Positions 1 to 12,458 of a stretch of 64,000 bases of DNA are shown piece after piece (position 1 is the stretch's first letter; each line of letters starts with the position of its first letter). The notes below the pieces were generated by a model that searched no databases, was not told the origin of the DNA, and was given only the letters and a program-made list of their open reading frames with translations. This DNA is from Rhodothermales bacterium (GTDB lineage Bacteria; Bacteroidota; Rhodothermia; Rhodothermales; VXPQ01): NCBI GenBank assembly GCA_022821845.1, contig JAJECT010000035.1:109973-173972 (forward strand), read 5' to 3'. Both the position numbers and the translations under genes were made by a program.

Positions 1-180
1 ATTATACGGACAGGGCGCGCAGGGAGCAACGGGGTCGCCGCCACAGGCTACGCCATCCGCCGGAAGCCCGGGCGCGGCGGCCTGGAGGGAGGGGTTTGGG
101 GTGGGCATGGGGTGGTACTGGAGAGGGAAGGTTGAGGCGGTGGGGAATTCACCTGTTGGGGGCGGTGGGGCGGGGCCAGA

Positions 181-1908
181 TTAAGCCGATAAATGATTTT
201 CTCCCTGCCATTCGGGCACCTGTTGATCGCGTTTTAGTCGCATGCGTTGCAGGCACAAGGCATCAAATATGTCGCTCAGTTCGCTTCCATCGGATCTAAC
301 CGTAGGCAAACTCGCCATCGCTTCCAGCCAGAAGCGTTTTTCCAGCAGGTAGTCGTCCTGATAGGCATAATTCCACCAACCGAGGATCCGGTCCTGCGCT
401 GCTTTCAGAATAGCGTTTCCCGGCAATCGATCTCTTTTTTCGCGCTGATTCACACTCCGATGCGCTGGCATCAGGTTCCAAAGGTCGCCGCATGACCAGA
501 CGGCCCAGGGAAAACAGTGGTCTATATCTGCGGCGGTCATCGATAAACGCCTGCCGCTCCAGACGCAAAACAGTTTCTTCTCCATACATAATCGAATAGC
601 GCGTTCCCTTGCGATTCGGACATCCCGGGAAGGTTCGGACCAGTCCATGGCAAGGGCAATGTCTCCATCCGTAATTTGCCGTTCCTGTCGTTCCGCATAC
701 CCTTTCATTAAACGCCCCCATTCTGCTACCAGCGCAGGTTCTATCCAGACATCGAAGCGTCGCATAGCGCGCCACAAGTGCCTCGGAACCATCATTTTTC
801 CGAAACTGGCGAGATATTCCCTGTTTAGCAGAATCTTTTCAGGTCTTTGCAAGGCACCTGTTTTGTCGATGGGAAATATGGGCTTGCCATCCGGGTATTT
901 GATATACGTTGCAGGCATTCTTGCAATGGTTTCCGCCGCATCTTTCAGGGCGGCGTGCAATGCTTTTCCGATGTCCCCGGAAAAACTCATGCCTACCCGC
1001 ATATCCAGAGGCGATACTTCTTTCAATCGCCGGAATCCCTCTTTGACGAAGCCGAGTTTATTCCCCTCGCTACCCCAATTGACAGGGCTTTGCGGCAAAC
1101 CGGCGGAAATGAGGGGCTTGAAAAGCCGGAGCCATGTCAAGGCAACCAATCCAAGGGGCACGGCCACCGTCTCGTCATCTCTCTCCGTAACGAAGCCGGA
1201 GGCTCCATCTGCAACCCGGCAAAGACTCCGCAATAAAGCCGGCTTGTATGTGGAACTCTTGTCGTCATTCAAAATAATGTGGCGAAGAAGCGGCAGCGCT
1301 CCGAGTCCATCGTCCGGGAGCCGGACAGCAATTTGCGTCCAGGAAATATCGTTTCGTCCCAGGCGGTCTGCGCTTTCGGCGCATCGTTCCACAAACGCTC
1401 CGTGGTCACGCGCCAAATCCTCTATTTCGCCCGCCGTAGCCGGGTACATACCCCGCTGGGGATCGGCATAGCCCTGACGTAGCGTAATCGCAATGATTCC
1501 CCCGGGCTTGAGAAGATTGATCATCTTCCGAAAAGCCCTCGGGCGTTTGCCCTGGGGCACATGCATCCAGACGGCGCTAACCAGAATCAGATCGAAGGAG
1601 AGGCCAGAGCGGGTAAGTTCGGGTAAGCCAGGCAAAGCGTCTTTACTCCACTGGATTCGGGAGTCGGGATGTGTTCGCATCGCCAGTGCGCGCATCTGTG
1701 CGGACGGTTCCGCAGCCACCACATCGTATCCCTTGTCCGCCAGCCACGCTGCATCGCGACCGCTTCCGGCGCCGACGTCCAGTACGGCCGCAGAGGAAGC
1801 GGGCAATAAATCCGTGAGCCAACCATGCACCGATTCCGACGAAACGCCTTCGTATCGGGGCGCTACCTCGTTGGCGTGTGCGTCGTACCATGCGATGGCG
1901 CTGGTCAT
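181..1908 (-). CDS. SAM-dependent methyltransferase fused to an HNH nuclease domain
   Basis: 575 aa. Residues about 1-200 form a class I methyltransferase: motif I is VLDVGAGSGRD near residue 42, and a later segment reads MINLLKPGGIIAITLR. A middle region (about 205-440) begins LPLLRHIILNDDKSSTYK and matches no domain I can name. The C-terminal part has an HNH-like core, with DIDHCFPW followed by LWNLMPAHRSVNQ, giving the Asp-His, Asn and spaced Asn/His pattern of HNH nucleases. Methylation and cleavage in one chain suggest a self-contained modification/restriction or defence protein, but the substrate (DNA, RNA or other) cannot be read from the sequence. The neighbours give no operon partner. 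Domain calls are fairly sure; function is inference. Confidence 0.8.
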   Translation of the reverse strand: MTSAIAWYDAHANEVAPRYEGVSSESVHGWLTDLLPASSAAVLDVGAGSGRDAAWLADKGYDVVAAEPSAQMRALAMRTHPDSRIQWSKDALPGLPELTRSGLSFDLILVSAVWMHVPQGKRPRAFRKMINLLKPGGIIAITLRQGYADPQRGMYPATAGEIEDLARDHGAFVERCAESADRLGRNDISWTQIAVRLPDDGLGALPLLRHIILNDDKSSTYKPALLRSLCRVADGASGFVTERDDETVAVPLGLVALTWLRLFKPLISAGLPQSPVNWGSEGNKLGFVKEGFRRLKEVSPLDMRVGMSFSGDIGKALHAALKDAAETIARMPATYIKYPDGKPIFPIDKTGALQRPEKILLNREYLASFGKMMVPRHLWRAMRRFDVWIEPALVAEWGRLMKGYAERQERQITDGDIALAMDWSEPSRDVRIARERAIRLCMEKKLFCVWSGRRLSMTAADIDHCFPWAVWSCGDLWNLMPAHRSVNQREKRDRLPGNAILKAAQDRILGWWNYAYQDDYLLEKRFWLEAMASLPTVRSDGSELSDIFDALCLQRMRLKRDQQVPEWQGENHLSA

Positions 1909-2318
1909 GAAAGGCGGGGCGGATGGGCGGATATAAACGAAAAATAATCACTGCATAATATAGCGGTTTGGAGCAATCCTGACTGTGATAGATGGATTTC
2001 AGGGGGCTGTGGCTGCCTTGGACAGTGCTTCTTGGCTGCGGAGGCGGTCGGGCACGATGCCGCTTCCACTGTGCGTAGGCACGGGGGCGGCGCCCAAGAT
2101 ATGGAATCCGCGGCGGAACTGATCGGCGCAACGCTCAAAAAACTTGCCGCCATCGAACAATTTGACCTTGTTTAGCGGTGTTGGGCTTGGTATTCATTGT
2201 AAAGTACCAAGAATGAAGTCATTAATATAGATACTGACTTACGAAAGCAAAAAAATTAACGAAAATATTAAATAAATCTGGATAGTAAATTTATGAACAA
2301 AAATGGTGAAAAAAATCA
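1909..2318. other. intergenic stretch, no convincing gene
   Basis: Upstream of the methyltransferase-HNH gene and downstream of the next minus-strand gene. The left 250 bases are GC-rich and the right 150 abruptly AT-rich, marking the edge of an island with different composition. A 24-codon plus-strand frame at 2101-2175 (starting MESAAELIG) could be the tail of a lost gene but cannot be assigned. Confidence 0.4.
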
Positions 2319-3320
2319 TTAATTATCGCCTGGTTTTAGTGTTTTTGTAAATTGTTCTATAATCAGCTTGGATGATGTCATATGGTCTTCCTTGTCGCGA
2401 ATAAGGCCAGAAGGACCGAAGGTTGCAACTTCTTCAACAAGAATGGACAGTATTTTATCTCTTTGTTCTTCTGTAATTGCAGCGTGGACAAAGGAATCCA
2501 TGCTTTTGGCGATATGCTGCCTATGGAGATTATGCCGCGCCATATGCATTTTTGATCGATAAATACGCAAACAAAAAGTGGCGACAGCTCCAAGCACACC
2601 TAATAGAGTAAGCCTAATGGCTGTGCGATATATCACCAATGCAAAGGGAGTATCTTGTTCGGGTTCCCCAGAGAATACAAAAATTAAGATTGCCACCAGA
2701 AGGAGTACTATAAGAGAGCACGACGCACAGAACCAATTCCTTGATTCTTTATCAAAATTTTCTTGTGCTTCCTCGAACTGTATTACAGCCTGTTTGAACG
2801 AACCCTTAGTGGCCTCGCCTGTCAATATAGCTCTTTTTTGCTCTGCTTCTTTAATGGCTTCCCTTGCGTCCTTAATACGCTCATCAAGTGTGCCAAGCAC
2901 AGAATTTACAATGGCCTCGCGTTGAGCAATGGCATCATCCTCAAGGATACCGCTATTAATAATTCTAGCCGTTATAAAATGTGCATCATATTTGGATAAC
3001 TCCTCTTCATGAGAATCAAGCTGTTGCAAGGTTTCATCAACCATATTTACGTATTCATGGTTATCTGCATTATTAAGATTAACGAGCAAATTGTAAATCT
3101 CTTGCAAATTTGAAATGACGTGATTCACGTAATCGTTACTTACTCCTTGAGCATATTTGAGATAATAGTCACATTTTTTCTTTAGATTATCAAAATAATT
3201 TTTTCTCTTTTCTTTTAAGGATAAATTGCCAACTTCTGGACGCATGATCCGTTCTTCCTCCAGATCGTTGAAAGAATTAACTATAGATTTTAGTTGTTCT
3301 ATATAATGTTCAGAAGCCAT
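2319..3320 (-). CDS. AT-rich coiled-coil membrane protein of unknown function
   Basis: 333 aa. Residues 1-190 are highly charged and helical, with long Glu/Lys/Gln heptad-like stretches (for example IKDAREAIKEAEQKRAIL), suggesting a coiled coil. Two hydrophobic segments follow at about 197-217 (LIVLLLVAILIFVF) and 228-250, then a cytoplasmic tail of about 80 residues. I do not recognise the family. Base composition is much more AT-rich than the flanking genes, suggesting horizontal acquisition. Its start overlaps the end of a small upstream frame (3310-3504) by 11 bases, so the two may be translationally coupled. The architecture of helical sensor, two membrane helices and tail resembles some membrane-associated defence effectors, but that is only a resemblance. 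Confidence 0.75.
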   Translation of the reverse strand: MASEHYIEQLKSIVNSFNDLEEERIMRPEVGNLSLKEKRKNYFDNLKKKCDYYLKYAQGVSNDYVNHVISNLQEIYNLLVNLNNADNHEYVNMVDETLQQLDSHEEELSKYDAHFITARIINSGILEDDAIAQREAIVNSVLGTLDERIKDAREAIKEAEQKRAILTGEATKGSFKQAVIQFEEAQENFDKESRNWFCASCSLIVLLLVAILIFVFSGEPEQDTPFALVIYRTAIRLTLLGVLGAVATFCLRIYRSKMHMARHNLHRQHIAKSMDSFVHAAITEEQRDKILSILVEEVATFGPSGLIRDKEDHMTSSKLIIEQFTKTLKPGDN

Positions 3321-3504
3321 TGTATGATTTGTTTTGTTTGGTTATCAAGTGAAAAAGGCATCGGTATTCAAAATGGTCCGAATACCCCAGACAGTTTCCA
3401 AGGGCCGTAGGGGCATTTTTCCGTAATGGTGCCGGGTCACCGCATAGTACACACTTTCCAGGTATAGGCTTTTTATTGCGTTTTTGCCGTTTCCTGCCGG
3501 TCAT
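3310..3504 (-). CDS. small Cys-containing protein, possibly zinc-binding
   Basis: 64 aa with a very basic start (MTGRKRQKRNKKPIPGK) followed by CVLCG and two further Cys and two His residues (NCLGYSDHFEYRCLFH), enough ligands for one zinc site. The frame overlaps the start of the downstream membrane-protein gene by 11 bases. No family is recognised. The CxxC plus C/H pattern and the overlap argue for a real gene; short length argues against. Confidence 0.4.
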   Translation of the reverse strand: MTGRKRQKRNKKPIPGKCVLCGDPAPLRKNAPTALGNCLGYSDHFEYRCLFHLITKQNKSYNGF

Positions 3505-3586
3505 TTTTTCGAAACTTTTGTTGAGGGTGGAATAAACTACGCTTTTCTGTAGTACTTTGCAACCGCTTCCCGGCTGGAATCCTCCC

Positions 3587-4780
3587 TCACTCCACCCGTT
3601 CCGGAAACAACCCCGGCATCCAGCGCGCCGCGTATTGGGCCGGGAACGCCAGGCGCAGCGGCGCGCGCGAACTTTCCGAGGCGAGTACGTTCTGTTCGAC
3701 GAGGGCGGATGTGATGCGCCGGGCCTGGCGCTTGCCGGTATCGACGATTTGCGCTACGTCCCCTCTGGGTAATTCGCCGCGGTACAGGACGGCTTCGATC
3801 ACCATGCCGGATTGTTTGGGCAATGCGTCCATTCGAACTTGTTCTTCGACCCAGATCAGAATGCGGTGACGCAGTCGCTCGGGTTGCAAGAGGCTCGCCA
3901 TGAAATCCACCTGGTCAATGCACGTATTCAGAAAAAAGCGCGTGAACTTCGCAAGCGCTTCCTCGCTCAAATGGCCCCTGCCGTCAAAATCGTTGCGGCG
4001 TTTCATGTCGCACGCCATGAGATGGCTCTTGTAATCCGTTTCGTTGCGGGCCAGCCCCCTGGCGATCGACCAGAGGCCGCCCGTATCCAGCGTTTCCAGC
4101 AACATGGCGTGGGACATCAGGCGAGCGACCCGTCCGTTGCCATCCAGAAACGGGTGAATCCAGAGAAGCCGGTGATGCGCGCTTGCGGCGGCAAGGATGC
4201 GGTCCGTCTTCCCGAGCCGGTCATAGACGGTTTCAAAACGTTCCATGAAGCGGGGCAATGCGCCGGGGCTTACCGGAATATGTCGTCCGATCCTTACGTA
4301 GCGATCCCGCAGGGTGCCAGGAATTACCTGTTTTCGCTCCCCGGTTTCCGGGTTTTCCACCCAGAGCAACGCTTCGGGCAGCCGTTCGGCGAACCGCCGG
4401 TGAATTTCCATGAGGCCGTCCACGGTCGTTTCGCGCCCCGTTAATCCGCCCTCGTCGATCCATTTCTGGACGATGATATGGGCCTCGGCTTCCAGCTGAA
4501 GATTTCGCTTTTCGGCGTCGTCGCTGTATTCCTTCTTGAGCGCGCGTTCGATATCGACGGGATGCGTGTGGTGTCCTTCGATCAGATTGCTGTAGTAGCA
4601 GTTCATTGCTCGCACGAGGTTGGCGAGGCCGCCGAGTACGCCTGCGGGCAGGCTGCGGCGGAGGCTGGCCGATTTCGTCGCCAGCGTAAGCGCCAGGTCC
4701 GTCTGGGCGGCGCGATGCGTTGACCCGCTGCGTATCAGCATGGGTTCCGCCAGGCTGGTCGATTCGCCTTGATCCGTCAT
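3587..4780 (-). CDS. Fic family protein (probable AMP-transferase)
   Basis: 397 aa. Fic domain with core HPFLDGNGRVAR at residues 209-220, matching HPFx(D/E)GNGR; the His is the catalytic base for transfer of AMP (usually) to a target hydroxyl. An N-terminal inhibitory-helix motif (S/T)xxxE(G/N) is present as SNLIEG at 64-69, making this a class II, self-inhibited Fic protein. The C-terminus (about 335-385) has the look of a winged helix (GDVAQIVDTGKRQARRITS), often seen in stand-alone Fic regulators. The gene stands alone with its own AT-rich upstream region. The target protein is unknown. Confidence 0.92.
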   Translation of the reverse strand: MTDQGESTSLAEPMLIRSGSTHRAAQTDLALTLATKSASLRRSLPAGVLGGLANLVRAMNCYYSNLIEGHHTHPVDIERALKKEYSDDAEKRNLQLEAEAHIIVQKWIDEGGLTGRETTVDGLMEIHRRFAERLPEALLWVENPETGERKQVIPGTLRDRYVRIGRHIPVSPGALPRFMERFETVYDRLGKTDRILAAASAHHRLLWIHPFLDGNGRVARLMSHAMLLETLDTGGLWSIARGLARNETDYKSHLMACDMKRRNDFDGRGHLSEEALAKFTRFFLNTCIDQVDFMASLLQPERLRHRILIWVEEQVRMDALPKQSGMVIEAVLYRGELPRGDVAQIVDTGKRQARRITSALVEQNVLASESSRAPLRLAFPAQYAARWMPGLFPERVE

Positions 4781-7143
<2,363 letters not shown>

Positions 7144-7195
7144 CGCACTGGAAACGCATTAGGGAAAAACGCAACGGGCCAGCGCCCGCAACAAC

Positions 7196-8167
7196 ATGTT
7201 GGACCCTTTCGATCAACAGGACCCTCCCGACGTTTCCGTGGTCGTGCCCGTGTACGACGAGGCGGATTCCCTGCCTGAACTGGCCCGGGAGATTCGGTCT
7301 GCCTGCGAAGGCGGCGGGTATCGTTTCGAGGTCTGGTTCGTGGACGACGGGTCCCGGGACGCTTCCTGGGAAGCCATAGCGCGGTTGCACGAAGAGGACG
7401 TGCGCATGGCGGGCCTGCGCTTGCGTCGCAACTACGGCAAGTCGGCGGCGCTGGCGCTTGGATTCGAGCAGGCGCGGGGGGAATACGTCGTCACGATGGA
7501 TGCCGATTTGCAGGACAAGCCCGCGGAAATTCCCCGGCTGATCGCCCGGCTCGAAGAAGGATTCGACCTGGTGAGCGGCTGGAAAAAGACCCGCCGCGAC
7601 CCGCTGAGCAAGCGTCTGCCCAGCAAATTCTTCAACCGGGTTACGCGCATTATTTCCGGGGTCCCCCTGCACGATTTCAATTGCGGACTGAAAGCGTATC
7701 GGCAGGACGTGGTGAAGAGCGTGCGCGTCTACGGCGAACTGCACCGGTATATTCCGCTGCTCGCCAAATGGGAAGGGTACGATCGCATTTCCGAACTTCC
7801 GGTGGAACATCGGGCGCGGCGCTACGGGCGCAGCAAGTTTGGCCTGGATCGGTTCGTCAAGGGGTTTCTGGACCTGATTTCCGTAACGTTTCTGACCCGG
7901 TTCGCGGCCCGCCCGATGCACTTTTTCGGCGCGTTCGGGACGCTGGCGTTTGTTGTCGGACTGGCGCTTTCGCTGTGGCTTTCCATCGAAAAGATTGTTT
8001 TCGGAAACCCCATCGGGGACAGGCCGCTGCTGCTCTTCGGCGCCTTGATGATCGTGGTGGGCGTGCAAATGTTCACCACCGGCCTCTTGGGCGAGATGAT
8101 CATTCGTCCCCGCATGGAGCGCACCCATTCGTACCGCGTGATGGCCACCCTGCCTCCGGCGGATTGA
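7196..8167 (+). CDS. family 2 glycosyltransferase, polyprenyl-phosphate type
   Basis: 323 aa. GT-A fold: VVVPVYDEADSLPELARE near the start, FVDDGSRDASW, and the metal-binding MDADLQDKP. Two hydrophobic segments near residues 235-285 (LAFVVGLALSLWLSIEK; LLLFGALMIVVGVQMF) anchor it in the inner membrane, as in DPM1/GtrB-like enzymes that move a sugar to undecaprenyl phosphate. Followed after 17 bases by a second glycosyltransferase, so a role in surface glycan or glycolipid synthesis is likely. Sugar donor unknown. Confidence 0.9.
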   Translation: MLDPFDQQDPPDVSVVVPVYDEADSLPELAREIRSACEGGGYRFEVWFVDDGSRDASWEAIARLHEEDVRMAGLRLRRNYGKSAALALGFEQARGEYVVTMDADLQDKPAEIPRLIARLEEGFDLVSGWKKTRRDPLSKRLPSKFFNRVTRIISGVPLHDFNCGLKAYRQDVVKSVRVYGELHRYIPLLAKWEGYDRISELPVEHRARRYGRSKFGLDRFVKGFLDLISVTFLTRFAARPMHFFGAFGTLAFVVGLALSLWLSIEKIVFGNPIGDRPLLLFGALMIVVGVQMFTTGLLGEMIIRPRMERTHSYRVMATLPPAD

Positions 8168-8184
8168 ACTGCATGTAAGGCATT

Positions 8185-9339
8185 ATGCGCGCCGAGGCCT
8201 CCGAACGAACCCGCCGCCGGATCGCCCTCGTGGGGCCCGCCGCGCCTTTTCGGGGAGGGATCGCCCAGTTTACCGACACGGTGGCGGAGGGGCTGCGCCG
8301 CCGGGACTGGTCGGTGTACATGGCCACGTTCCGCAGGCAATACCCGAAGATGCTTTTTCCCGGAACGTCGCAATTCGACGCGGGGCGGCCCGTCGCGCCG
8401 GATACCCATCGCCTGATCGATTCCATAGGACCGGCTACGTGGATCGCCGCGGCGCGGAAGGTTGCGGCGCAGCGCCCGGCCGCCGCCCTGTTTCAGTACT
8501 GGACGCCTTTTTTCGCGCCTGCGTACGGCGCGATGGCGCGGCGGCTGGCGGCGCAGGGCGTTCGGGTGGCCGCGATCGTGCATAATGTGTATCCGCACGA
8601 GCGGCGCCATGGCCTCGTTTCGCCGCTGGCGGGGTATTTTCTGAAGCAATGCGGGTCGCTGCTGGCGCTGTCCGACCGGGTGGCCGCCGATTTGCAGGCG
8701 CTGGGCGTGGACGCGCCCGTGCATACGGCCCCGCATCCGGTCTACGGACATTTTGGCGACCCGATTCCGCGCGGAGAGGCCCGGCGGCGGCTTCGCATCC
8801 CGGAGGACGCCGAGGTGTTGCTTTTCTTCGGATTCGTGCGGGCGTACAAGGGGCTGCGCACGTTGCTTCGCGCCTTGCCCCGGGTGCTGGCCCGCCGCCC
8901 TGCCGTGCGGCTTGTCATTGCGGGGGAATTTTACGAAGACGAACGGGCGTACCGCGACCTGATCGCGTCGCTGGGGCTTGGGGACGCCGTGCTGGTGCGG
9001 GGAGAATATATCCCGGAAAGCGAAGTGGGGTTGTATTTTTCGGCGGCGAACCTGGTGACGCAGCCCTACGAGTCGGCCACGCAGAGCGGCGTGGTGCAGA
9101 CGGCCTGGCATTTCGAGCGGCCGGTGGTGACGACGGACGTGGGCGGGCTGGCCGAGGCGGTGGCGGACGGCGTATCCGGGTATGTTACGCCGCCCGGCGA
9201 TCCCGAAGCGCTGGCGGACGCAATCATCCGCTATTTCGAAGAAGGCCGGGAGGCTGCCTTTGCGGAAGGGGCGCGCCGGGAGCGGGAACGCTTTTCCTGG
9301 GGGCGCTTGCTGGATTCGCTGGAAAATATGCTGGACTAA
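8185..9339 (+). CDS. family 4 glycosyltransferase (GT-B)
   Basis: 384 aa. The N-terminus has the AALVGPAAPFRGGIAQFT-like acceptor-domain loop. The C-terminal donor domain shows FFGFVRAYKGLRTLLRALP, VIAGEFYEDE and the ExxxxxG-type donor motif ESATQSGVVQTAWHFERPVV followed by TDVGGLAEAV. These are typical of GT4 enzymes using nucleotide sugars at the cytoplasmic face. It lies 17 bases after the GT2 gene and 31 before a methyltransferase, suggesting one glycan-assembly module in the gyrB-pyrG run. Confidence 0.9.
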   Translation: MRAEASERTRRRIALVGPAAPFRGGIAQFTDTVAEGLRRRDWSVYMATFRRQYPKMLFPGTSQFDAGRPVAPDTHRLIDSIGPATWIAAARKVAAQRPAAALFQYWTPFFAPAYGAMARRLAAQGVRVAAIVHNVYPHERRHGLVSPLAGYFLKQCGSLLALSDRVAADLQALGVDAPVHTAPHPVYGHFGDPIPRGEARRRLRIPEDAEVLLFFGFVRAYKGLRTLLRALPRVLARRPAVRLVIAGEFYEDERAYRDLIASLGLGDAVLVRGEYIPESEVGLYFSAANLVTQPYESATQSGVVQTAWHFERPVVTTDVGGLAEAVADGVSGYVTPPGDPEALADAIIRYFEEGREAAFAEGARRERERFSWGRLLDSLENMLD

Positions 9340-9370
9340 CCCCCCTTTTTACGATCCGCCTTTACGATTC

Positions 9371-10237
9371 ATGGAATACGATCCGATCAAGGATGCGCTG
9401 GGGAGGTTTTTCCGCATTCATCCCGTGTTGCAGCACCTGTTTTTCGCGCTCTTGCACGCGGTGTTCTTGCGGTCCTGGCACGTGCGCCGGGAAGTGCATG
9501 CGTTGCTCGGGTCTGCGCGGGCGGGGGAATCTGTGGACGTGCTGGATGCGGGGACGGGGTTCGGGCAGTATGCGGCGTATATCGCGCGGCGGTTTCCGGG
9601 GGCGCGGGTGCTGGCCGTGGACGTGAAGTCGGATTATCTGGACGATCTGCGGCGGTTTGCGGGGCGGACGGGTCTGCGGGATCGCATGGCGTTTTTAGAA
9701 TACGATCTGACCGGCCCGCCCCTCGACGAGACGTTCGATCTCATCGTTTCGGTGGATGTGATGGAGCATATCGAGGACGACCGGACCGTTTTTCGCAATT
9801 TCGCGCGGATGCTCCGGGAGGGCGGGCATGTCATCGTCAATACGCCCTCGGACCAGGGTGGATCGGATACGCAGGCGCACGGCGAAGAAGGGTTTATCGG
9901 CGAGCACGTGCGCCCCGGATACGGCCTGGAAGCGTTGCGGGACAAGATGGCGGAGGCGGGCCTGGAAACGGTGCGCGCCCGGTATACCTACGGAACGTTC
10001 GGTTCGATAGCCTGGCGCCTCCTCGTCAAATGGCCCATGCGCCTCTTGTCCGCCACGCGCCTGGCGTTCGCCGCGCTGCCTGTGTATTACCTTGCGGCGT
10101 TGCCGGCGGGACTGGCGCTGAACGCCCTTGACGCGCGTACGCGCAACGAAACCGGTACGGGGCTGATCCTTGTCGCCCGCAAGAAAACAGCCGCCGCGCA
10201 TGGAAACCGCGAGGCGCGCCCTGCCGTTACATCTTAA
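9371..10237 (+). CDS. class I SAM-dependent methyltransferase
   Basis: 288 aa from the ATG at 9371. Methyltransf_11-like core: [28 protein letters not shown], then [16 protein letters not shown] and [10 protein letters not shown]. The C-terminal third is hydrophobic around [20 protein letters not shown], so the enzyme may sit at the membrane and act on a lipid or lipid-linked glycan, fitting its two glycosyltransferase neighbours. Substrate unknown. It ends 13 bases before pyrG. Confidence 0.85.
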   Translation: MEYDPIKDALGRFFRIHPVLQHLFFALLHAVFLRSWHVRREVHALLGSARAGESVDVLDAGTGFGQYAAYIARRFPGARVLAVDVKSDYLDDLRRFAGRTGLRDRMAFLEYDLTGPPLDETFDLIVSVDVMEHIEDDRTVFRNFARMLREGGHVIVNTPSDQGGSDTQAHGEEGFIGEHVRPGYGLEALRDKMAEAGLETVRARYTYGTFGSIAWRLLVKWPMRLLSATRLAFAALPVYYLAALPAGLALNALDARTRNETGTGLILVARKKTAAAHGNREARPAVTS

Positions 10238-10250
10238 ACCGGGGGGATCC

Positions 10251-11951
10251 ATGCAGACAAAATATATCTTCGTTACAGGAGGCGTTACGTCGTCGCTGGG
10301 CAAAGGGATCGTCTGCGCGTCGCTGGGGCGGCTGCTGGAGTCGCGGGGGCTGCGCGTCACCATTCTCAAGCTCGATCCCTACATCAATGTAGACCCCGGG
10401 ACGATGAACCCCTATGAACATGGGGAGGTGTACGTAACGGAAGACGGGGCCGAGACCGATCTGGACCTGGGGCATTACGAGCGGTTCCTGGGGCGGCCGA
10501 TGAGCCAGGCCAACAATGTCACGACCGGACGCATTTACCTCGAGGTGATTACCAAGGAGCGTTCCGGGGCGTATCTGGGCAAGACCGTGCAGGTGGTGCC
10601 CCATGTGATCGACGAGATCAAGCAGCAGATGCGGACGCTTGGCGATACGGGGCGGTACGATGTGGTGATTACCGAAATCGGGGGCACGGTGGGCGACATC
10701 GAAAGCCTGCCCTACCTCGAAGCCATTCGGCAGCTCCGGTACGAAATCGGCGCGCGGAACGCGCTGGACGTGCATTTGACCCTGGTGCCGTTTCTGGCGG
10801 CGGCGGGCGAACTGAAGACCAAGCCAACGCAGCATTCCGTAAAAACGCTGCTGTCGTACGGGTTGCAGCCAGACGTTCTGGTGTGCCGGTCGGAACGGCC
10901 CTTGGATGCGGAATTGAGAAAAAAAATCGCCCTTTTCTGTAACGTGGAGCCGCGGGCGGTGATTGCGTCCCGGGATGCGGAGTCCATCTACGAAGTGCCC
11001 CTGCTTTTGGCGGAGGAGGGACTGGACGATATCGTGTTCGAGCGGCTGGGCATGTCGTCAGGGAACGGCGCGGCGACGATTTCGGATTCGCCGGGCATGC
11101 AGGAGTGGATCGGCTTCCTGAAAACGCTGAAGAATACGGACGGGGCCGTGCGCATTGCGCTGGTGGGCAAGTATGTGGAGCACCAGGACGCCTACAAGTC
11201 CATCACCGAAAGTTTTATTCTGGCGGGGGCGGCGACCGGGGTGCACGTCAATTTGCGGTATGTCCTGTCGGACGACGTCACGGAGGATAATGTGGGCGAG
11301 TTGCTTGGGGAGGTGGCGGGCGTGGTGATTGCGCCGGGCTTTGGCGACCGGGGCATCGACGGGAAGATCGCTTGCGTACGGTACGCCCGCGAAAACGACA
11401 TTCCTTTCTTTGGAATATGCCTCGGAATGCAGTGCGCCGTCATAGAATTCGCGCGGCAGGTTTGCGGTTGGGAGGACGCGCATTCCACGGAGTTCGACCT
11501 GGAGACGGCCCATCCGGTCATCGACATTATGGAAGAGCAGAAGCGGATTGCGGACAAGGGAGGGACCATGCGGCTTGGGGCGTACGAATGCCGCCTGACG
11601 GAAGACTCTCGCGTCGCAGAGATTTACGATACCCTTGAAGTGTCCGAGCGGCACCGGCACCGGTACGAAGTGAACAATGTGCTGCGCTACAAATTGCTCG
11701 AACACGGGATGCGCTTCACGGGGGTCAATCCGGGGCGGGACCTTGTGGAGATCGTGGAGTTGCCCGCGCATCGCTGGTTTGTGGGCGTGCAATTCCATCC
11801 CGAATACAAGAGCACCGTAGCGCGCCCGCACCCGCTGTTCCGCTCCTTTGTGGCGGCGTGCACGGCGTTCGCCCGGGAAAAGGATATGATGGCCTCGCCG
11901 CGCCCCTCGCGTCGGCGAAGGCTCGCGCCGCTGGCTTCGGCGAAGATGTAG
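10251..11951 (+). CDS. pyrG: CTP synthase
   Basis: 566 aa. The synthase domain starts [18 protein letters not shown] and includes [17 protein letters not shown]. The class I glutamine amidotransferase domain has its nucleophile Cys in [10 protein letters not shown] and the His-Glu pair in QFHPEYKS. It converts UTP to CTP with ammonia from glutamine. Start chosen at 10251 because TKYIFVTGG is the invariant N-terminus. The last 25 residues ([12 protein letters not shown] region) are a basic low-complexity tail. Confidence 0.97.
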   Translation: MQTKYIFVTGGVTSSLGKGIVCASLGRLLESRGLRVTILKLDPYINVDPGTMNPYEHGEVYVTEDGAETDLDLGHYERFLGRPMSQANNVTTGRIYLEVITKERSGAYLGKTVQVVPHVIDEIKQQMRTLGDTGRYDVVITEIGGTVGDIESLPYLEAIRQLRYEIGARNALDVHLTLVPFLAAAGELKTKPTQHSVKTLLSYGLQPDVLVCRSERPLDAELRKKIALFCNVEPRAVIASRDAESIYEVPLLLAEEGLDDIVFERLGMSSGNGAATISDSPGMQEWIGFLKTLKNTDGAVRIALVGKYVEHQDAYKSITESFILAGAATGVHVNLRYVLSDDVTEDNVGELLGEVAGVVIAPGFGDRGIDGKIACVRYARENDIPFFGICLGMQCAVIEFARQVCGWEDAHSTEFDLETAHPVIDIMEEQKRIADKGGTMRLGAYECRLTEDSRVAEIYDTLEVSERHRHRYEVNNVLRYKLLEHGMRFTGVNPGRDLVEIVELPAHRWFVGVQFHPEYKSTVARPHPLFRSFVAACTAFAREKDMMASPRPSRRRRLAPLASAKM

Positions 11952-12063
11952 GGGGATTTTGGGGTGGGCGATTGTTTGCGGGGTGTCCGGAAAAATGGAT
12001 GGTTTTTGGGGAACCGTTTTGGCGACGCGAACATATACCCAAGCGACCCAAACCATCAAGCCA

Positions 12064-12228
12064 ATGAGTGCCATGAGTACGCCCGAAATCCCAACCGCTC
12101 CTGCGCCGCTTGCTACGCAGGATTTTGTCCGCGCAGAGATTGCCCGCCTGGAAACCCGTCTTACCCGGCAATTGTACGGCGCCGCCTTATTGCTTCTGGC
12201 CGCCGTGATTGGGGGGTATTTTACCTGA
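12064..12228 (+). CDS. short coiled-coil/TM protein, truncated relative of the genes at 15.0 and 15.4 kb
   Basis: 54 aa from 12064 (or 51 from 12073). It carries LATQDFVRAEIARLETRL and then a single hydrophobic helix (LYGAALLLLAAVIGGYF) at the very C-terminus, the same order as the two DUF1640-like proteins at 15019 and 15366 (LATKDFVRSEI, coil, TM). The N-terminal MIDTLSIAS block of those proteins is missing, so this is either a minimal paralogue or a decayed copy. Nothing else is visible in 11952-12063 and 12229-12458. Confidence 0.45.
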   Translation: MSAMSTPEIPTAPAPLATQDFVRAEIARLETRLTRQLYGAALLLLAAVIGGYFT

Positions 12229-12458
12229 GCGACTCCGCGCCCTTCGATGGGGGCGGCCGGACGCTCTATAAGCTGGGGCAATGCGTTTTGGGGCGCTTCG
12301 CCTGTCTGGGGATAGCCCGTGGCTTGGTCGCGTTTGGAATTGAATTAGCGGCCCTTGTGCAGGCGGTTCGCTGGGAAAATGAAGGGGTGTCTGCGTTTAC
12401 ACAGATTACAGGACACCCTCATACCCGCTGATCTGGGATAATGGTTACTTTTGCATCA

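Noticed and set aside
1..180. plus-strand Gly/Trp-rich frame at the left edge
   Set aside because: G-rich low complexity running into the antisense of the methyltransferase-HNH gene; no support for a gene in 1-180.
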